Shown here: piece after piece, positions 17,297-25,982 of the stretch
Layout of the letters: every line of letters starts with the position of its first letter
How positions within the stretch are numbered: position 1 is the stretch's first letter
NCBI RefSeq assembly: GCF_026625825.1
Contig: NZ_CP113065.1
Location: 682,001-746,000 of the forward strand
Origin: Pseudoxanthomonas sp. SL93
GTDB lineage: Bacteria; Pseudomonadota; Gammaproteobacteria; Xanthomonadales; Xanthomonadaceae
DNA length: 64,000 bases
Direction: 5' to 3'
Position numbers and translations under genes: made by a program
The notes under the pieces: model-generated
Seen by the model: only the letters and a program-made list of their open reading frames with translations
What the model was told of the DNA's origin: nothing
Databases searched by the model: none

Positions 17297-17448
17297 GTAG
17301 GAGCGACGTAAGTCGCGACCACACGCGTGTGGTTGTCCTGGACCTCTGTCCACGCGATTACCCAAGGGCGGCCGCTGTCTGCGCAGGGCAAGCCCAGCGA
17401 GCACCCGGATTGGCCGGCTTCCGCGGTCGCGACTTACGTCGCTCCTAC
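17297..17448. repeat. REP pair
   Basis: Forward unit 17297-17320 (GTAGGAGCGACGTAAGTCGC...) and inverted unit 17425-17448. Both have TAAG where locus 1 has TGAG, a matched change in the two arms. The inverted unit overlaps the 3' end of the GIY-YIG gene and supplies its last codons. Confidence 0.85.
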
Positions 17449-17775
17449 AGGGAAAGCAGCGAAGAACGCGAGTTTCTTCGCGCGCGGCAGCCGCTTGAGC
17501 TCTGCCTCGGCGCGCGATGCCGTGCTGCGGTCGGGGTACTCTCGGCTGGCCAGCAGCCGCAGTGGCGGGTTCGCGCGGGTGTACTTGGCGCCGGTGCCGG
17601 CGGCGTGCGCCGCATAGCGTGACTCCAGCCGGTTGGTGATGCCGGCGTAATAGGCGCCGTTGCGGCACTCGAGCAGGTACAGGTGCCAGCACGCGGCCGT
17701 CGCCGCTGCTCGTTCCGTCCCTTCCTTCCCGACGGCAGGCTCAGCCGTGGGTGCGGTGGTGCGGCTGGTTTTCAT
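17434..17775 (-). CDS. GIY-YIG nuclease-like protein
   Basis: 113 residues. The core ([20 protein letters not shown], then [20 protein letters not shown]) is the single-domain GIY-YIG fold of the UPF0213 group, with the paired LYLLE/YYAGI strands, the Arg in the helix and [13 protein letters not shown] at the end. Such proteins are putative DNA endonucleases of unknown role. Its start lies 35 bp inside the upstream regulator gene. The final codons and the stop (V-G-A-T-stop) are read from a REP unit, so the original C-terminus may have been replaced. Confidence 0.82.
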   Translation of the reverse strand: MKTSRTTAPTAEPAVGKEGTERAAATAACWHLYLLECRNGAYYAGITNRLESRYAAHAAGTGAKYTRANPPLRLLASREYPDRSTASRAEAELKRLPRAKKLAFFAAFPVGAT

Positions 17776-19456
17776 AGGCGGTGAAGGCCTGGCGGATATG
17801 TTCGCGCAGGTCGTCGTCGTTCCACGGCTTGGTCAGGAAGCGGTAGATCTCGCCGCGGTTGATCGCCTCGGTGACCGTGGCCAAGTCGGTGTAGCCGGAC
17901 AGCACCAGGCGCACGGTGTCGGGGTACAGCACGCGGACGCGGCCGAGGAACTCGGTACCGCTCATGTCCGACATGCGCTGGTCGGACAGGATCACCTGCA
18001 CGTCATTGGTGGCCAGCAGTTCGAACGCGTCGGTGACGTTGCTGGCGGCCAGCAGGCGGTAGCCATCACGGCGGAACAGGCGCACCAGCGAACGCAGGAT
18101 GTTCTCCTCGTCGTCCAGCAGCAGCAGCGTGCGGTCCGGCTTGGTGGCCGCGAACGCATCCGACCGCAGGTAACGCCTGCGCAGCACCGCACCGGCTTCC
18201 TCGGCCGACATCGGCTCGCCGAACAGGTGGCCCTGGAACATGTCGCACTGGTTGCGGCGCAGGAAGCCCAGCTGCATGTCGGTCTCCACGCCATGGGCGA
18301 TGACCTTCATGCCCAGCTGGTGGCCCATGGCGATGATGGCGCAGGTGATGGCGACCTCGCGGTTGCTCGATGGCACGCCCTTCACGAAACTGCGGTCGAT
18401 CTTGATCTTGTCCACCGAGAACCGGATCAGCGAATCCAGGTTGGAATCGCCCATGCCGAAATCGTCCAGCGTCAGCCGCACGCCTTCGCGGTGCAGGTTC
18501 GCCAGCGTGCGGTGGACCAGGTTCATGTCCTTGGCCAGCGCGTTCTGGCGCACTTCCAGCACCACCATCTGGGTGGGAATGCCGGCTTCCTGCATCGCTT
18601 CCAGTACTTCGGAAACGAAGCTGGGCCGCAGCAGCTGCAGCGTGGAGACGTTGATCGCGATCTCGAAATCGTCGAAACCCCAGTCGCGCCAGATGCGTGC
18701 CTGCTTGAATGCGTTGCGCAGCACCCAGTCGCCGATCTGCACGATGACGCCCAGTTTCTCGGCCACGTGCATGAAACGTTCCGGCACCAGCATGCCCAGC
18801 GCCGGCGAATACCAGCGCAGCAGCGTCTCCATGCCGACCACGCGGCCGTCATGCGCGTTGATCTGCGGCTGGTAGAACAGGCGCAGTTCGTTGTTGGCGA
18901 TGGCGTTGATGATCTGTCGCGCGATGATGCTGTCGCTGCGGGCGGTGATGGCCGCGCCGCGGCGGTACATGCGGACCAGGTTGAGCCCTTCGTGCTTGGC
19001 CTGGTCCACCGCGCTTTCGGCGCACTGCAGCAGGGCGGTGGGCGAGTCCGCGTGCTCGGGGCACAGCGCGATGCCCAGCGTGCCGGTCAGGAACAGCGTG
19101 TACGGCAGCACCGTCATGGGCAGTTCGATCTGCTCGCGCAGGAAGGCGCCGAATTCCTCGGGGGGCAGGGTGGCCGGGCTGCGCGGCACGGCCACCACGA
19201 ACTCGTCGCTGCCGTGCCGCCACGCGCGCGCGTCCTGCCCGACGGCCTGCTGGAGGCGTTCGCTGATCATCGCCAGTGCCTGGTCGCCGACTTCCACGCC
19301 CATGTTCTCGTTGATCGAACGGAAGTGGTCGATGTCCACGTACAGCAGCATCAGCGGCGTGCCACCGTTGTTGGCGGTGTCGACCATGCGCTGCAGGTCG
19401 GGCTCGCCCGCACCCAGGCGCGGCAGGCGTGGCAACTGGTGCGGATCGGTATTCAA
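17741..19456 (-). CDS. GGDEF-EAL-REC regulator, degenerate catalytic sites (RavR-like)
   Basis: 571 residues from a TTG at 19456 that overlaps the stop of the upstream gene (TTGA); ATG 19387 would truncate the GGDEF domain. Domain order: GGDEF ~10-160, EAL ~185-425, and an unusual C-terminal REC ~435-560 ([18 protein letters not shown], Asp in [12 protein letters not shown], Lys in FLTKPW). The GGDEF signature is GSDEF. In the EAL domain the motif is ETLLRW, the metal-binding DDFG is kept, but the Glu of the AEGVET loop, the usual general base, is His (IAHGVET). It is probably a c-di-GMP binder or weak enzyme. The layout resembles RavR of Xanthomonas campestris. Confidence 0.85.
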   Translation of the reverse strand: MNTDPHQLPRLPRLGAGEPDLQRMVDTANNGGTPLMLLYVDIDHFRSINENMGVEVGDQALAMISERLQQAVGQDARAWRHGSDEFVVAVPRSPATLPPEEFGAFLREQIELPMTVLPYTLFLTGTLGIALCPEHADSPTALLQCAESAVDQAKHEGLNLVRMYRRGAAITARSDSIIARQIINAIANNELRLFYQPQINAHDGRVVGMETLLRWYSPALGMLVPERFMHVAEKLGVIVQIGDWVLRNAFKQARIWRDWGFDDFEIAINVSTLQLLRPSFVSEVLEAMQEAGIPTQMVVLEVRQNALAKDMNLVHRTLANLHREGVRLTLDDFGMGDSNLDSLIRFSVDKIKIDRSFVKGVPSSNREVAITCAIIAMGHQLGMKVIAHGVETDMQLGFLRRNQCDMFQGHLFGEPMSAEEAGAVLRRRYLRSDAFAATKPDRTLLLLDDEENILRSLVRLFRRDGYRLLAASNVTDAFELLATNDVQVILSDQRMSDMSGTEFLGRVRVLYPDTVRLVLSGYTDLATVTEAINRGEIYRFLTKPWNDDDLREHIRQAFTAYENQPHHRTHG

Positions 19457-20127
19457 GGGCGTTCGCGCGGCATCGTGGGCGTGGCCGCATAGGGTAGGCG
19501 AAGTTGCCAGTGCATGCCGTGCTCCGCGGCCTGTTCCGACAGCGAGCCGCCCACCGATGCCGCCAGCGCCCGCAGGAGCGCGAGGTCGTCGAGGGCAGGG
19601 CGTGATCCGCAACGCACGTGCAGGCAGAAGGCGGAAGGCGTCGCCTGCGCGTCATCGGCCAGCGACAGCTGCGTGGCCGCATGGCCGGCCGTCTGCCTGG
19701 CCAGCGCCTGTGCGATCCGGAACGCCACTCGCGCCACGGCGCTCTCCGGTGGCCGCGGCAGCGGTGCCAGCGCGATGTCAACGGCGCCGACCTGCGTCGA
19801 GATGCGTTCCATCTCGGCGCGCAGCGACGCCTCCAGCCCCAGTGCGTCGAGTTGCGGCGGATGCAGCACCGCGTGGAGTTCGCGCAGTACGGCGACGGCG
19901 TCGTCGCTGGCGCGCATGATGTCCTGCAGGTCCTGCCGGCGCTGCTCCGGATCGCTTTCATCCTGGGTCAGGTGCGCGGTCATGCGGATGGCCGACAGCG
20001 TCTGCCCCACCTGGTTGTGCAGGGCGCGCCCGACCGTGTTGCGGTCGTCTTCCTGTTGCAGGAACAGCTGCAGCAGCAGGGCCTGCAGGGTAGTGGCGTC
20101 CAGCGGATCGGGGGACGAAGGCGGCAT
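19453..20127 (-). CDS. Degenerate HisKA_3-type sensor kinase
   Basis: 224 residues, no membrane segment. The dimerisation/phosphotransfer helices include an H-box ALHNQVGQTLSAIRMTAHLT as in NarX/DegS-type kinases. The C-terminal part looks like an eroded ATPase domain: AQALARQTAGHA stands where the N-box should be, no DxGxG motif follows, yet the closing strand WQLRLPY remains. It is therefore unlikely to bind ATP; it may act as a phosphotransfer or adaptor protein for the REC domain of the next gene, with which it is translationally coupled (TTGA overlap). It may correspond to RavA of Xanthomonas; not certain. Confidence 0.7.
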   Translation of the reverse strand: MPPSSPDPLDATTLQALLLQLFLQQEDDRNTVGRALHNQVGQTLSAIRMTAHLTQDESDPEQRRQDLQDIMRASDDAVAVLRELHAVLHPPQLDALGLEASLRAEMERISTQVGAVDIALAPLPRPPESAVARVAFRIAQALARQTAGHAATQLSLADDAQATPSAFCLHVRCGSRPALDDLALLRALAASVGGSLSEQAAEHGMHWQLRLPYAATPTMPRERP

Positions 20128-20358
20128 CGGTCGGCAGCGCGTACGGAAACGAGGGCAGTATGCCAGCCGTCGGGCGCGGCTTGCCGGCCTGCATGGGCGG
20201 TGACACCATCGGCAAAGCCGGGTGCCGGATGACGTCCTTCAGGGGGAACGCGTCGTCGTCGGCTTCGGGTTCTGCCGGTTGCGCGCGACGCGCGGCCGCC
20301 GACGCATGCAACGGGGGCCGGCCCTGCCGGTCGCGTGTCTTCCTGCGGAGAAGCGCCG

Positions 20359-21882
20359 ATGCGCCGCCTGCTCGTCCTGTCCTTCTCGCTGCTGCTGGCC
20401 GCGTGCGCCCAGCTGCCGCCCCGCGCCGAGCTGCCTGATGCCATGGCGCCCCCACCGGCAACCAACGGCACCTTGGCGGAGCGTGTGCTGGCCGCCGAGG
20501 CCCGGCATCCGGGGCAATCCGGTTTCCGCCTGGTCAGTACCGGCACCGAGGCCTATGCGCTGCGTGCCTACAGTGCGCAGGCCGCCACCAGCCATCTCGA
20601 CGTCCAGACCTACATCTGGCACGCCGACCTGACCGGCAAGCTGCTGGCGCGCCAGGCGCTGGCAGCGGCGGATCGTGGCGTGCGCGTGCGCATCCTGGGG
20701 GATGACCTGGACGCGCGCGCCAAGAACCGGGGCTTCGCGGCGCTTGATGCCCATCCGAACATCGAGGTGCGCCTGTACAACCCGATGGCCAGCCGCAGCG
20801 GCAGCCTGGGCAAGGTGGGCGAGTTCAGCACGGGCTTCAAGCGGCTCAACCACCGCATGCACAACAAGAGCTGGATCGTCGACGGCCGCATCGCGCTGGT
20901 GGGAGGGCGCAACCTGGGCGACGAGTACTTCGATGCGCACGACGGCACCAACTTCGTCGACCTGGACATGCTGATGGCCGGGCCGATCGTGGCGGAGATC
21001 AGCAGCAACTTCGACCGGTTCTGGAATTCGCCTTCCAACTATCCCATCGCCCAGCTCGCGCCGGAGGCGGTGGACGATGCGCAGCTGGCGCGTTTGCGCG
21101 GCGTGCTGGACCAGGCGGCCGAGGCGCTGTCCGCCAGCCCCTACCGGCAGGTGCTGCGCGAAGACCCGCAGGTGCAGGCATTGCTGGAAGGCGACACGCG
21201 GCTGCACTGGGGCAGCGACTGGCGTTTCGTCAGCGATGATCCGCTGAAGGCGCGGCTGCCGCTGGAACAGCGTTCGGCGGTGCTGCAGGCCCTGGCGCCG
21301 GCCATGCAGTCCGCACGGCACGACCTGCGGCTGATCTCGCCGTACTTCGTTCCCGGCGAGCGGGGAACGCAGGGCCTGGCGGATGGCGCACGGCGCGGGG
21401 TGGCGATCGGCATCCTGACCAATTCGCTGGCGGCCACCGACGTGGCCGCCGTGCATGGTGGCTACGTGCGCTATCGCCGCACGTTGCTGGAAGCGGGGAT
21501 CGCGCTGTGGGAACTCAAGCCGGCCGGCGGAGAGAAGGCGGACTTCAGCCTGCGGGGTTCGTCGGGTTCAAGCCTGCACACCAAGGCGATGATCGTCGAT
21601 GACCGGCAGGTGTTCGTCGGCTCGTACAACCTCGATCCACGCTCCACCTCGCTGAACTGCGAGCAGGGCGTGCTGGTGGGCCATCCCGCGCTGGCGGCGG
21701 AGCTGACCGCGCTGTTCGACCAGCAGCGGCAGGGCGCACGTGCCTGGGCGGTGACCCTGACCGACGACGGCATACGCTGGAGCGACGGCACGCAGACCTG
21801 GACCCGCGAGCCGGAGGCGGGCACGTCGCAGCGCGCCATGGCCTGGTTGATGAAGGTGCTGCCCGTGGAGTCGCAGCTGTAA
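20359..21882 (+). CDS. Phospholipase D / cardiolipin synthase C-like lipoprotein
   Basis: 507 residues from ATG 20359, which has GGAG 8 bp upstream. N-terminal lipoprotein signal peptide with lipobox LLAAC. Two PLD motifs: HNKSWIVDGRIALVGGRN around residue 170 and HTKAMIVDDRQVFVGSYNLD around residue 415, both with intact HxK and D. The arrangement matches ClsC-type cardiolipin synthases of proteobacteria, although those are not always lipoproteins; a periplasmic phosphodiesterase role is possible. Divergent from the degenerate-kinase gene; 231 bp lie between them with no clear promoter. Confidence 0.85.
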   Translation: MRRLLVLSFSLLLAACAQLPPRAELPDAMAPPPATNGTLAERVLAAEARHPGQSGFRLVSTGTEAYALRAYSAQAATSHLDVQTYIWHADLTGKLLARQALAAADRGVRVRILGDDLDARAKNRGFAALDAHPNIEVRLYNPMASRSGSLGKVGEFSTGFKRLNHRMHNKSWIVDGRIALVGGRNLGDEYFDAHDGTNFVDLDMLMAGPIVAEISSNFDRFWNSPSNYPIAQLAPEAVDDAQLARLRGVLDQAAEALSASPYRQVLREDPQVQALLEGDTRLHWGSDWRFVSDDPLKARLPLEQRSAVLQALAPAMQSARHDLRLISPYFVPGERGTQGLADGARRGVAIGILTNSLAATDVAAVHGGYVRYRRTLLEAGIALWELKPAGGEKADFSLRGSSGSSLHTKAMIVDDRQVFVGSYNLDPRSTSLNCEQGVLVGHPALAAELTALFDQQRQGARAWAVTLTDDGIRWSDGTQTWTREPEAGTSQRAMAWLMKVLPVESQL

Positions 21883-21910
21883 GGAAGCGCGGCCCGCAGC
21901 GGGCGCCCGG

Positions 21911-21955
21911 AAAAGACGAAGGCCGGGATGCCGTTGTCGCGGCAGTCCCGGCCTT
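21911..21955 (-). terminator. Intrinsic terminator after receptor gene
   Basis: A 10-bp stem AAGGCCGGGA/TCCCGGCCTT (21919-21928 with 21946-21955) is followed on the minus strand by CGTCTTTT. It ends the leftward receptor gene at 21983 and also lies between two convergent genes. Confidence 0.78.
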
Positions 21956-21982
21956 GGCCCGAGGGATCGTGGTGCGTCCGGA

Positions 21983-23173
21983 TCAGAACAACTCGACCGT
22001 GCCCGCGCCCATGTTCTGCTGGGCCACCGGCTTGTGCGGCGGACGTTCCCACTCGCTGCGCTGGTCGCGCAGGCGGTTGCCGATCAGGCGCAGGGCGCTG
22101 AGCAGTTCGTTGTCGGTCGCGCCGCCGGAGCGGTGCAGCAGTTCCTGCAGGGCGACGGCTTCCTTGTTGATCGCGGTCAGGCGCTCCAGGTGGGTGACGG
22201 CGCTGCCCAGCGACTGGGTGGCGATGTCCTCGAACTGCAGCGAGCGGACGGCTTCGGCGACGCTGGCATCGATGGCGTGGCCGCACATCGAGACCTCGCG
22301 CATGCCGTCGCCCAGCGAGGCATTGATGGCCGCCACCTGGTTGAGCATGTTGGCCGCTTCGCCGCGCGCTTCCCGCGAGCGGTCCAGGTCTCGCGAGGCC
22401 ATGTTGGACACGGTGTCGCGTACCTTGGCGATGGATTCCTTGGAACTGTGCGCCAGCTTGCGGATCTGTTCGTTGAACGCGGTGGAGCGCTCGGACAGGT
22501 TGCGCACTTCGTCGGCGACCACCGCGAAGCCCCGGCCGGCTTCACCGGCACGCGCGGCCTCGATGGCGGCATTCAGCGCCAGCAGGTTGGTCTGGTCGGC
22601 GATGGACTTGACGTCTTCCAGCAGCGAGAAGATGCCGTCCAGGTGCTGCGCCATGTCGTCGATGTGGTGCACGGTGGTGCCGCTCTGGCCGGCCACCTGT
22701 TCCAGCGCCTCGACCAGCTGTTCCATCCGCTGGCTGGCGTTCTGGGCGAAGCGCGCCACGTCCACGCCGGCGCGGTCGCCGTCGCCGTTGCGGTCGATGA
22801 TGCGGGCGATGGCGGTGCTCTGCTCGCGCGACTTGCGGTTCATCGCATCGAAGCTGCCGCCCAGGTTGTTGACCGCTTCGCGGATCAGTTCGCGGGCCCG
22901 GTCGATCTCGCTGCGCGAGCCTTCGATCTCGTTGTTCACGAAGCGGCGCAGTTCGGTGAGCAGGGCATCCTGCTCGCGCACGACGCTGGCGTGTTCCGGG
23001 GAGATCTGATGCGAGTTGACGACCGTCAGCCAGGCGAAGATCAGCCAGGCCAGGGTCAGTGAAGTCAGCAGGGCCCACTGCATGGCGGTCGGCCATTCGA
23101 AGCCGACGGACACGGGGAACAGCAGGGTCAGGATGAGGGGTGCTGCCAGACGAACCAGGATGCGCGGATACAT
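21983..23173 (-). CDS. Chemoreceptor without HAMP domain (receptor A)
   Basis: 396 residues. Two closely spaced membrane helices (~5-25 and ~31-52) leave almost no periplasmic part, so any sensing is within the membrane or cytosol. A coiled coil follows directly, without a HAMP domain. The signalling tip is present ([20 protein letters not shown], then [15 protein letters not shown]). The protein ends in GTVELF. It lacks the DWQEF-type CheR tether of the other receptors but shares VELF with CheD. A strong FliA promoter stands 30 bp upstream. Confidence 0.9.
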   Translation of the reverse strand: MYPRILVRLAAPLILTLLFPVSVGFEWPTAMQWALLTSLTLAWLIFAWLTVVNSHQISPEHASVVREQDALLTELRRFVNNEIEGSRSEIDRARELIREAVNNLGGSFDAMNRKSREQSTAIARIIDRNGDGDRAGVDVARFAQNASQRMEQLVEALEQVAGQSGTTVHHIDDMAQHLDGIFSLLEDVKSIADQTNLLALNAAIEAARAGEAGRGFAVVADEVRNLSERSTAFNEQIRKLAHSSKESIAKVRDTVSNMASRDLDRSREARGEAANMLNQVAAINASLGDGMREVSMCGHAIDASVAEAVRSLQFEDIATQSLGSAVTHLERLTAINKEAVALQELLHRSGGATDNELLSALRLIGNRLRDQRSEWERPPHKPVAQQNMGAGTVELF

Positions 23174-23202
23174 GAGTGCTCTCTACTGAAGCTCAATGTT
23201 GA

Positions 23203-23229
23203 ATATCGGCCGTGGGCATCGCGTCTTTA
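23203..23229 (-). promoter_or_regulatory. FliA (sigma-28) promoter of receptor A
   Basis: Minus strand TAAAGACG-N11-GCCGATAT; leader ~24 nt to the ATG at 23173. Confidence 0.87.
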
Positions 23230-23300
23230 GCGGGTAAATCGCCGTTGCCTGGGGATTGGTTGAAACTGTGATGGCGGCGCGCGCCGGTGGCATGCGCACG

Positions 23301-24371
23301 TCAGACGATCTGCGCGGCCAGGTCCAGCAGGCGCTGGGCGATCCGGTCCAGCGGCACGACATCCTTCGCCGCCCCCAGCTTCACCGCCGCACCGGGCATG
23401 CCCCAGACCACGCTGGTGGCCTCGTCCTGCACCAGCGTCGGTGCGCCGGCCTGGGCCATTTCCAGCAGGCCGCGCGCGCCGTCGTCGCCCATGCCGGTGA
23501 GGATGGCACCGACCGCGTTGCCGCCCGCGCTGAGCGCGACCGAGCGGAACAGCACATCCACCGCCGGCTTGTGCCGGTTGACGGCCGGACCGTCGTCGAT
23601 GCGGCAGCGCCAGCGGGCACCGTCGCGGATGACACGCATGTGTTGGCCGCCCGGCGGCAGGTAGGCGTGGCCGGGCAGGATGGCTTCGCCATCGCTGGCC
23701 TCGCGTACCGCCATGGCCGAGTGGCGGTCCAGGCGTTCGGCGAAGGCGCGACTGAAACCGGCGGGGATGTGCTGCGTCAGCACGATGGCGGGTGCGTCGG
23801 CCGGCATCTGTTCCAGCACCACGCGCAGCGCCTCGGTACCACCGGCGGAGGCGCCGATGGCGATCAGGCGGTCGGTGGTGCGGAAGCGCAACGCGGGCGG
23901 CGAGGGCAACACCGTGTCCAGGCTGGTGCGCGGGCCGTTGCTGCGGGCGATCGGTCGCACGCGCGCCTTGGCCGCGGCCTTGACCTTGGCGATGATCTCG
24001 TCGGCATACGCCTGCAGGCCGCTGGCGACGTCGAGCTTGGGCTTGGACACGAAATCCACCGCGCCCAGCGCCAGCGCCTGCAGCGTGGTGTCGGCGCCGC
24101 GCTCGGTCAGCGAGGAAATCATCACCACCGGCATCGGCCGCAGGCGCATGACGTTCTCCAGGAACGCCAGGCCGTCCATGCGCGGCATTTCCACGTCCAG
24201 CGTCATCACGTCGGGATTCAGGCGCTTGATCTTGTCGCGTGCCAGCAGCGGATCGGCGGCGGAACCGACGACCTCGATGCCCGGGTCGCGCGACAGGATC
24301 TCGGTCAGCATCTGCCGCACGACCGCCGAGTCGTCGACGATCAATACCTTGCAGGGGGAAGGACTACTCAT
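23301..24371 (-). CDS. cheB: Chemotaxis methylesterase/deamidase CheB
   Basis: 356 residues. REC domain at ~8-125 ([18 protein letters not shown]; phospho-acceptor Asp in [11 protein letters not shown]; Lys in FVSKP), linker, then the methylesterase domain with the catalytic triad: Ser in [10 protein letters not shown], His in [13 protein letters not shown], Asp in [12 protein letters not shown]. It removes methyl groups from receptor glutamates during adaptation. It follows cheD with a 1-bp overlap. No terminator is visible between it and the receptor A promoter. Confidence 0.97.
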   Translation of the reverse strand: MSSPSPCKVLIVDDSAVVRQMLTEILSRDPGIEVVGSAADPLLARDKIKRLNPDVMTLDVEMPRMDGLAFLENVMRLRPMPVVMISSLTERGADTTLQALALGAVDFVSKPKLDVASGLQAYADEIIAKVKAAAKARVRPIARSNGPRTSLDTVLPSPPALRFRTTDRLIAIGASAGGTEALRVVLEQMPADAPAIVLTQHIPAGFSRAFAERLDRHSAMAVREASDGEAILPGHAYLPPGGQHMRVIRDGARWRCRIDDGPAVNRHKPAVDVLFRSVALSAGGNAVGAILTGMGDDGARGLLEMAQAGAPTLVQDEATSVVWGMPGAAVKLGAAKDVVPLDRIAQRLLDLAAQIV

Positions 24372-24973
24372 CAGAACAGCTCCACGCCTCCGGTGACCGG
24401 CGCCCTCGACAGACGGGCGCGGGCGGCGGATTCGGCGGCCAGGACCTCGGCGTCATGGGCATGCGGCAGGCGCTGCACCACCACGCGGCCGGTGTTGGGG
24501 AAATACCAGACCTTGCGCGGATGGATGCCGCGCAGGTCTTCGGCGACCACGGGAATGCGTTCGGCATCCAGGTACTTGCGGACGAACTCGGCGTTGCGCG
24601 TGCCGACCGGGTTGCTGGTGAAGCCTTTCAGCACGTTGGCACCGCCGAACACCTTGGCCTCCAGCCGGTTGCGCGCGGCACCCCGCTTGAGCAGGTCGTT
24701 GATCAGCAGTTCCATGGCGAAGCTGCCGTAGCGCGCGGGTGCACCGTCGCCCACGTTGCCGTCCGGCAGCAGGAAGTGGTTCATGCCGCCCAGCTTGAGC
24801 AGCGGGTCGCGGATGCAGGCGGCCACGCAGGAGCCCAGCACGGTGACCAGCGCGGTGTCGTTGTCCACCACCAAGTACTGCGTGGGCAGCAGCTTGGCCG
24901 CTTCGGTCTTGAAGCGGGCGTCGTGGTAGCGCATCACGCTGCCATCGGCGAACGAGGCGGCGGCTGAACTCAT
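24371..24973 (-). CDS. cheD: Chemoreceptor glutamine deamidase CheD
   Basis: 200 residues from ATG 24973, which overlaps the cheR stop by 4 bp; the longer open frame upstream is out of register with cheR and rejected. The catalytic Cys is in [14 protein letters not shown], the His in [10 protein letters not shown], and the Thr in [11 protein letters not shown]. CheD deamidates receptor glutamines and in some species works with CheC, which is absent here. The C-terminus GGVELF matches that of receptor A. Confidence 0.95.
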   Translation of the reverse strand: MSSAAASFADGSVMRYHDARFKTEAAKLLPTQYLVVDNDTALVTVLGSCVAACIRDPLLKLGGMNHFLLPDGNVGDGAPARYGSFAMELLINDLLKRGAARNRLEAKVFGGANVLKGFTSNPVGTRNAEFVRKYLDAERIPVVAEDLRGIHPRKVWYFPNTGRVVVQRLPHAHDAEVLAAESAARARLSRAPVTGGVELF

Positions 24974-25884
24974 GCGCCGGTCCCGGCGCGGCGGTACAGC
25001 GTGCGACCGCAGGGCTGGATGATGTCGGCGGCGTGCAGGTAGTTTTCCGAATGCCCGGTGTACAGCATGCCGTCGTCGGCCAGGTGCGGCACCAGCCGGG
25101 TCAGGATGCCGCGCTGGGTGGGCTTGTCGAAATAGATCATCACGTTGCGGCAGAACACCGCGGTGAACGGTCCCGCCACGTCGTAGCGCGGCGCCAGCAG
25201 GTTGAGCGGGCGGAAGTCGATCAGCTGGCGCAGCGCGGGGTGTATGCGGCAGAAGCCTTCGTTGGGTCCGCTGCCGCGCTGGAAGTAGCGGCGCTTCAGT
25301 GCGTCGTCGAGGCTGGCGATACGTTCGATCGGGTAGACGCCGCGCTCGCCGGTCGCCAGCACCTGGGTGTCCACGTCCGTGGCCAGGATGCGGATCGGCG
25401 GCGCCATCGTGCCGTAGGCCTCGCAGGCGGTGATGGCAATGGAATAGGGCTCTTCGCCGGTCGACGATGCGCACGACCAGAGCTTGAGGGGTCCGTCATG
25501 GACGCGCCGGCCCAGCTCTTCGCGCAGGCGTTCGAAATGATGCGGTTCGCGGAAGAACGAGGTCAGGTTGGTGGTCAGCGCGTTGGTGAACGCCTGCCAT
25601 TCGTCGCCGCCATCGCGTTCCAGCTGGTCCAGGTAGTCCTTGAAGCTGCGCAGGCCCAGTGCGCGCAGGCGGCGCGACAGGCGTCCGTAGACCATGTCGC
25701 GCTTGCCGTCGGCCAGGGCGATGCCGGCGCGTTCGCGGATCAGTTCGCAGACCCGGCGGAAGTCGCGGTCGTCGAAGTCGAAATCGCGATTGCCGGCCGC
25801 CGGGCGCGCGTCATCGTCGCGGGGCGGGGCGGGGGTCCGTCGTGTCGTGGCGGCCGGTGCAGGGTGGCGGGTGCTGACGGACAT
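24970..25884 (-). CDS. cheR: Chemotaxis methyltransferase CheR
   Basis: 304 residues. After a ~35-residue flexible, Pro/Asp-rich start comes the helical N-domain ([20 protein letters not shown]; the [14 protein letters not shown] motif) and the SAM-binding domain ([39 protein letters not shown]). It methylates receptor glutamates and can dock on receptor C-terminal xWxxF pentapeptides, which receptors B, C and E here carry. It heads cheR-cheD-cheB. Confidence 0.97.
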   Translation of the reverse strand: MSVSTRHPAPAATTRRTPAPPRDDDARPAAGNRDFDFDDRDFRRVCELIRERAGIALADGKRDMVYGRLSRRLRALGLRSFKDYLDQLERDGGDEWQAFTNALTTNLTSFFREPHHFERLREELGRRVHDGPLKLWSCASSTGEEPYSIAITACEAYGTMAPPIRILATDVDTQVLATGERGVYPIERIASLDDALKRRYFQRGSGPNEGFCRIHPALRQLIDFRPLNLLAPRYDVAGPFTAVFCRNVMIYFDKPTQRGILTRLVPHLADDGMLYTGHSENYLHAADIIQPCGRTLYRRAGTGA

Positions 25885-25923
25885 CGTGTTCTCGGAGGGG
25901 CAGGGGATTACGGTCGCTCAGTC

Positions 25924-25955
25924 ACCGGCTTCCTCCCCACGGGAAGGAAGCCGGT
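25924..25955. repeat. 11-bp-stem hairpin between receptor B and cheR
   Basis: ACCGGCTTCCT/AGGAAGCCGGT with a 10-nt loop, located in the 98 bp between the receptor stop and cheR. There is no T run on either strand; it may attenuate read-through or stabilise the receptor mRNA 3' end. Confidence 0.6.
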
Positions 25956-25982
25956 CATGCCTTGCGATGCAAGCGGTGTGCC

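Noticed and set aside
17434..17775. GIY-YIG gene as a pseudogene because a REP ends it
   Set aside because: The catalytic core and the conserved C-terminal [11 protein letters not shown] segment are complete before the REP; only the last few residues are affected.
22770..22800. Calcium-binding EF-hand-like [10 protein letters not shown] in receptor A
   Set aside because: Only a short Asp/Gly match without the full loop; probably part of the coiled-coil linker.
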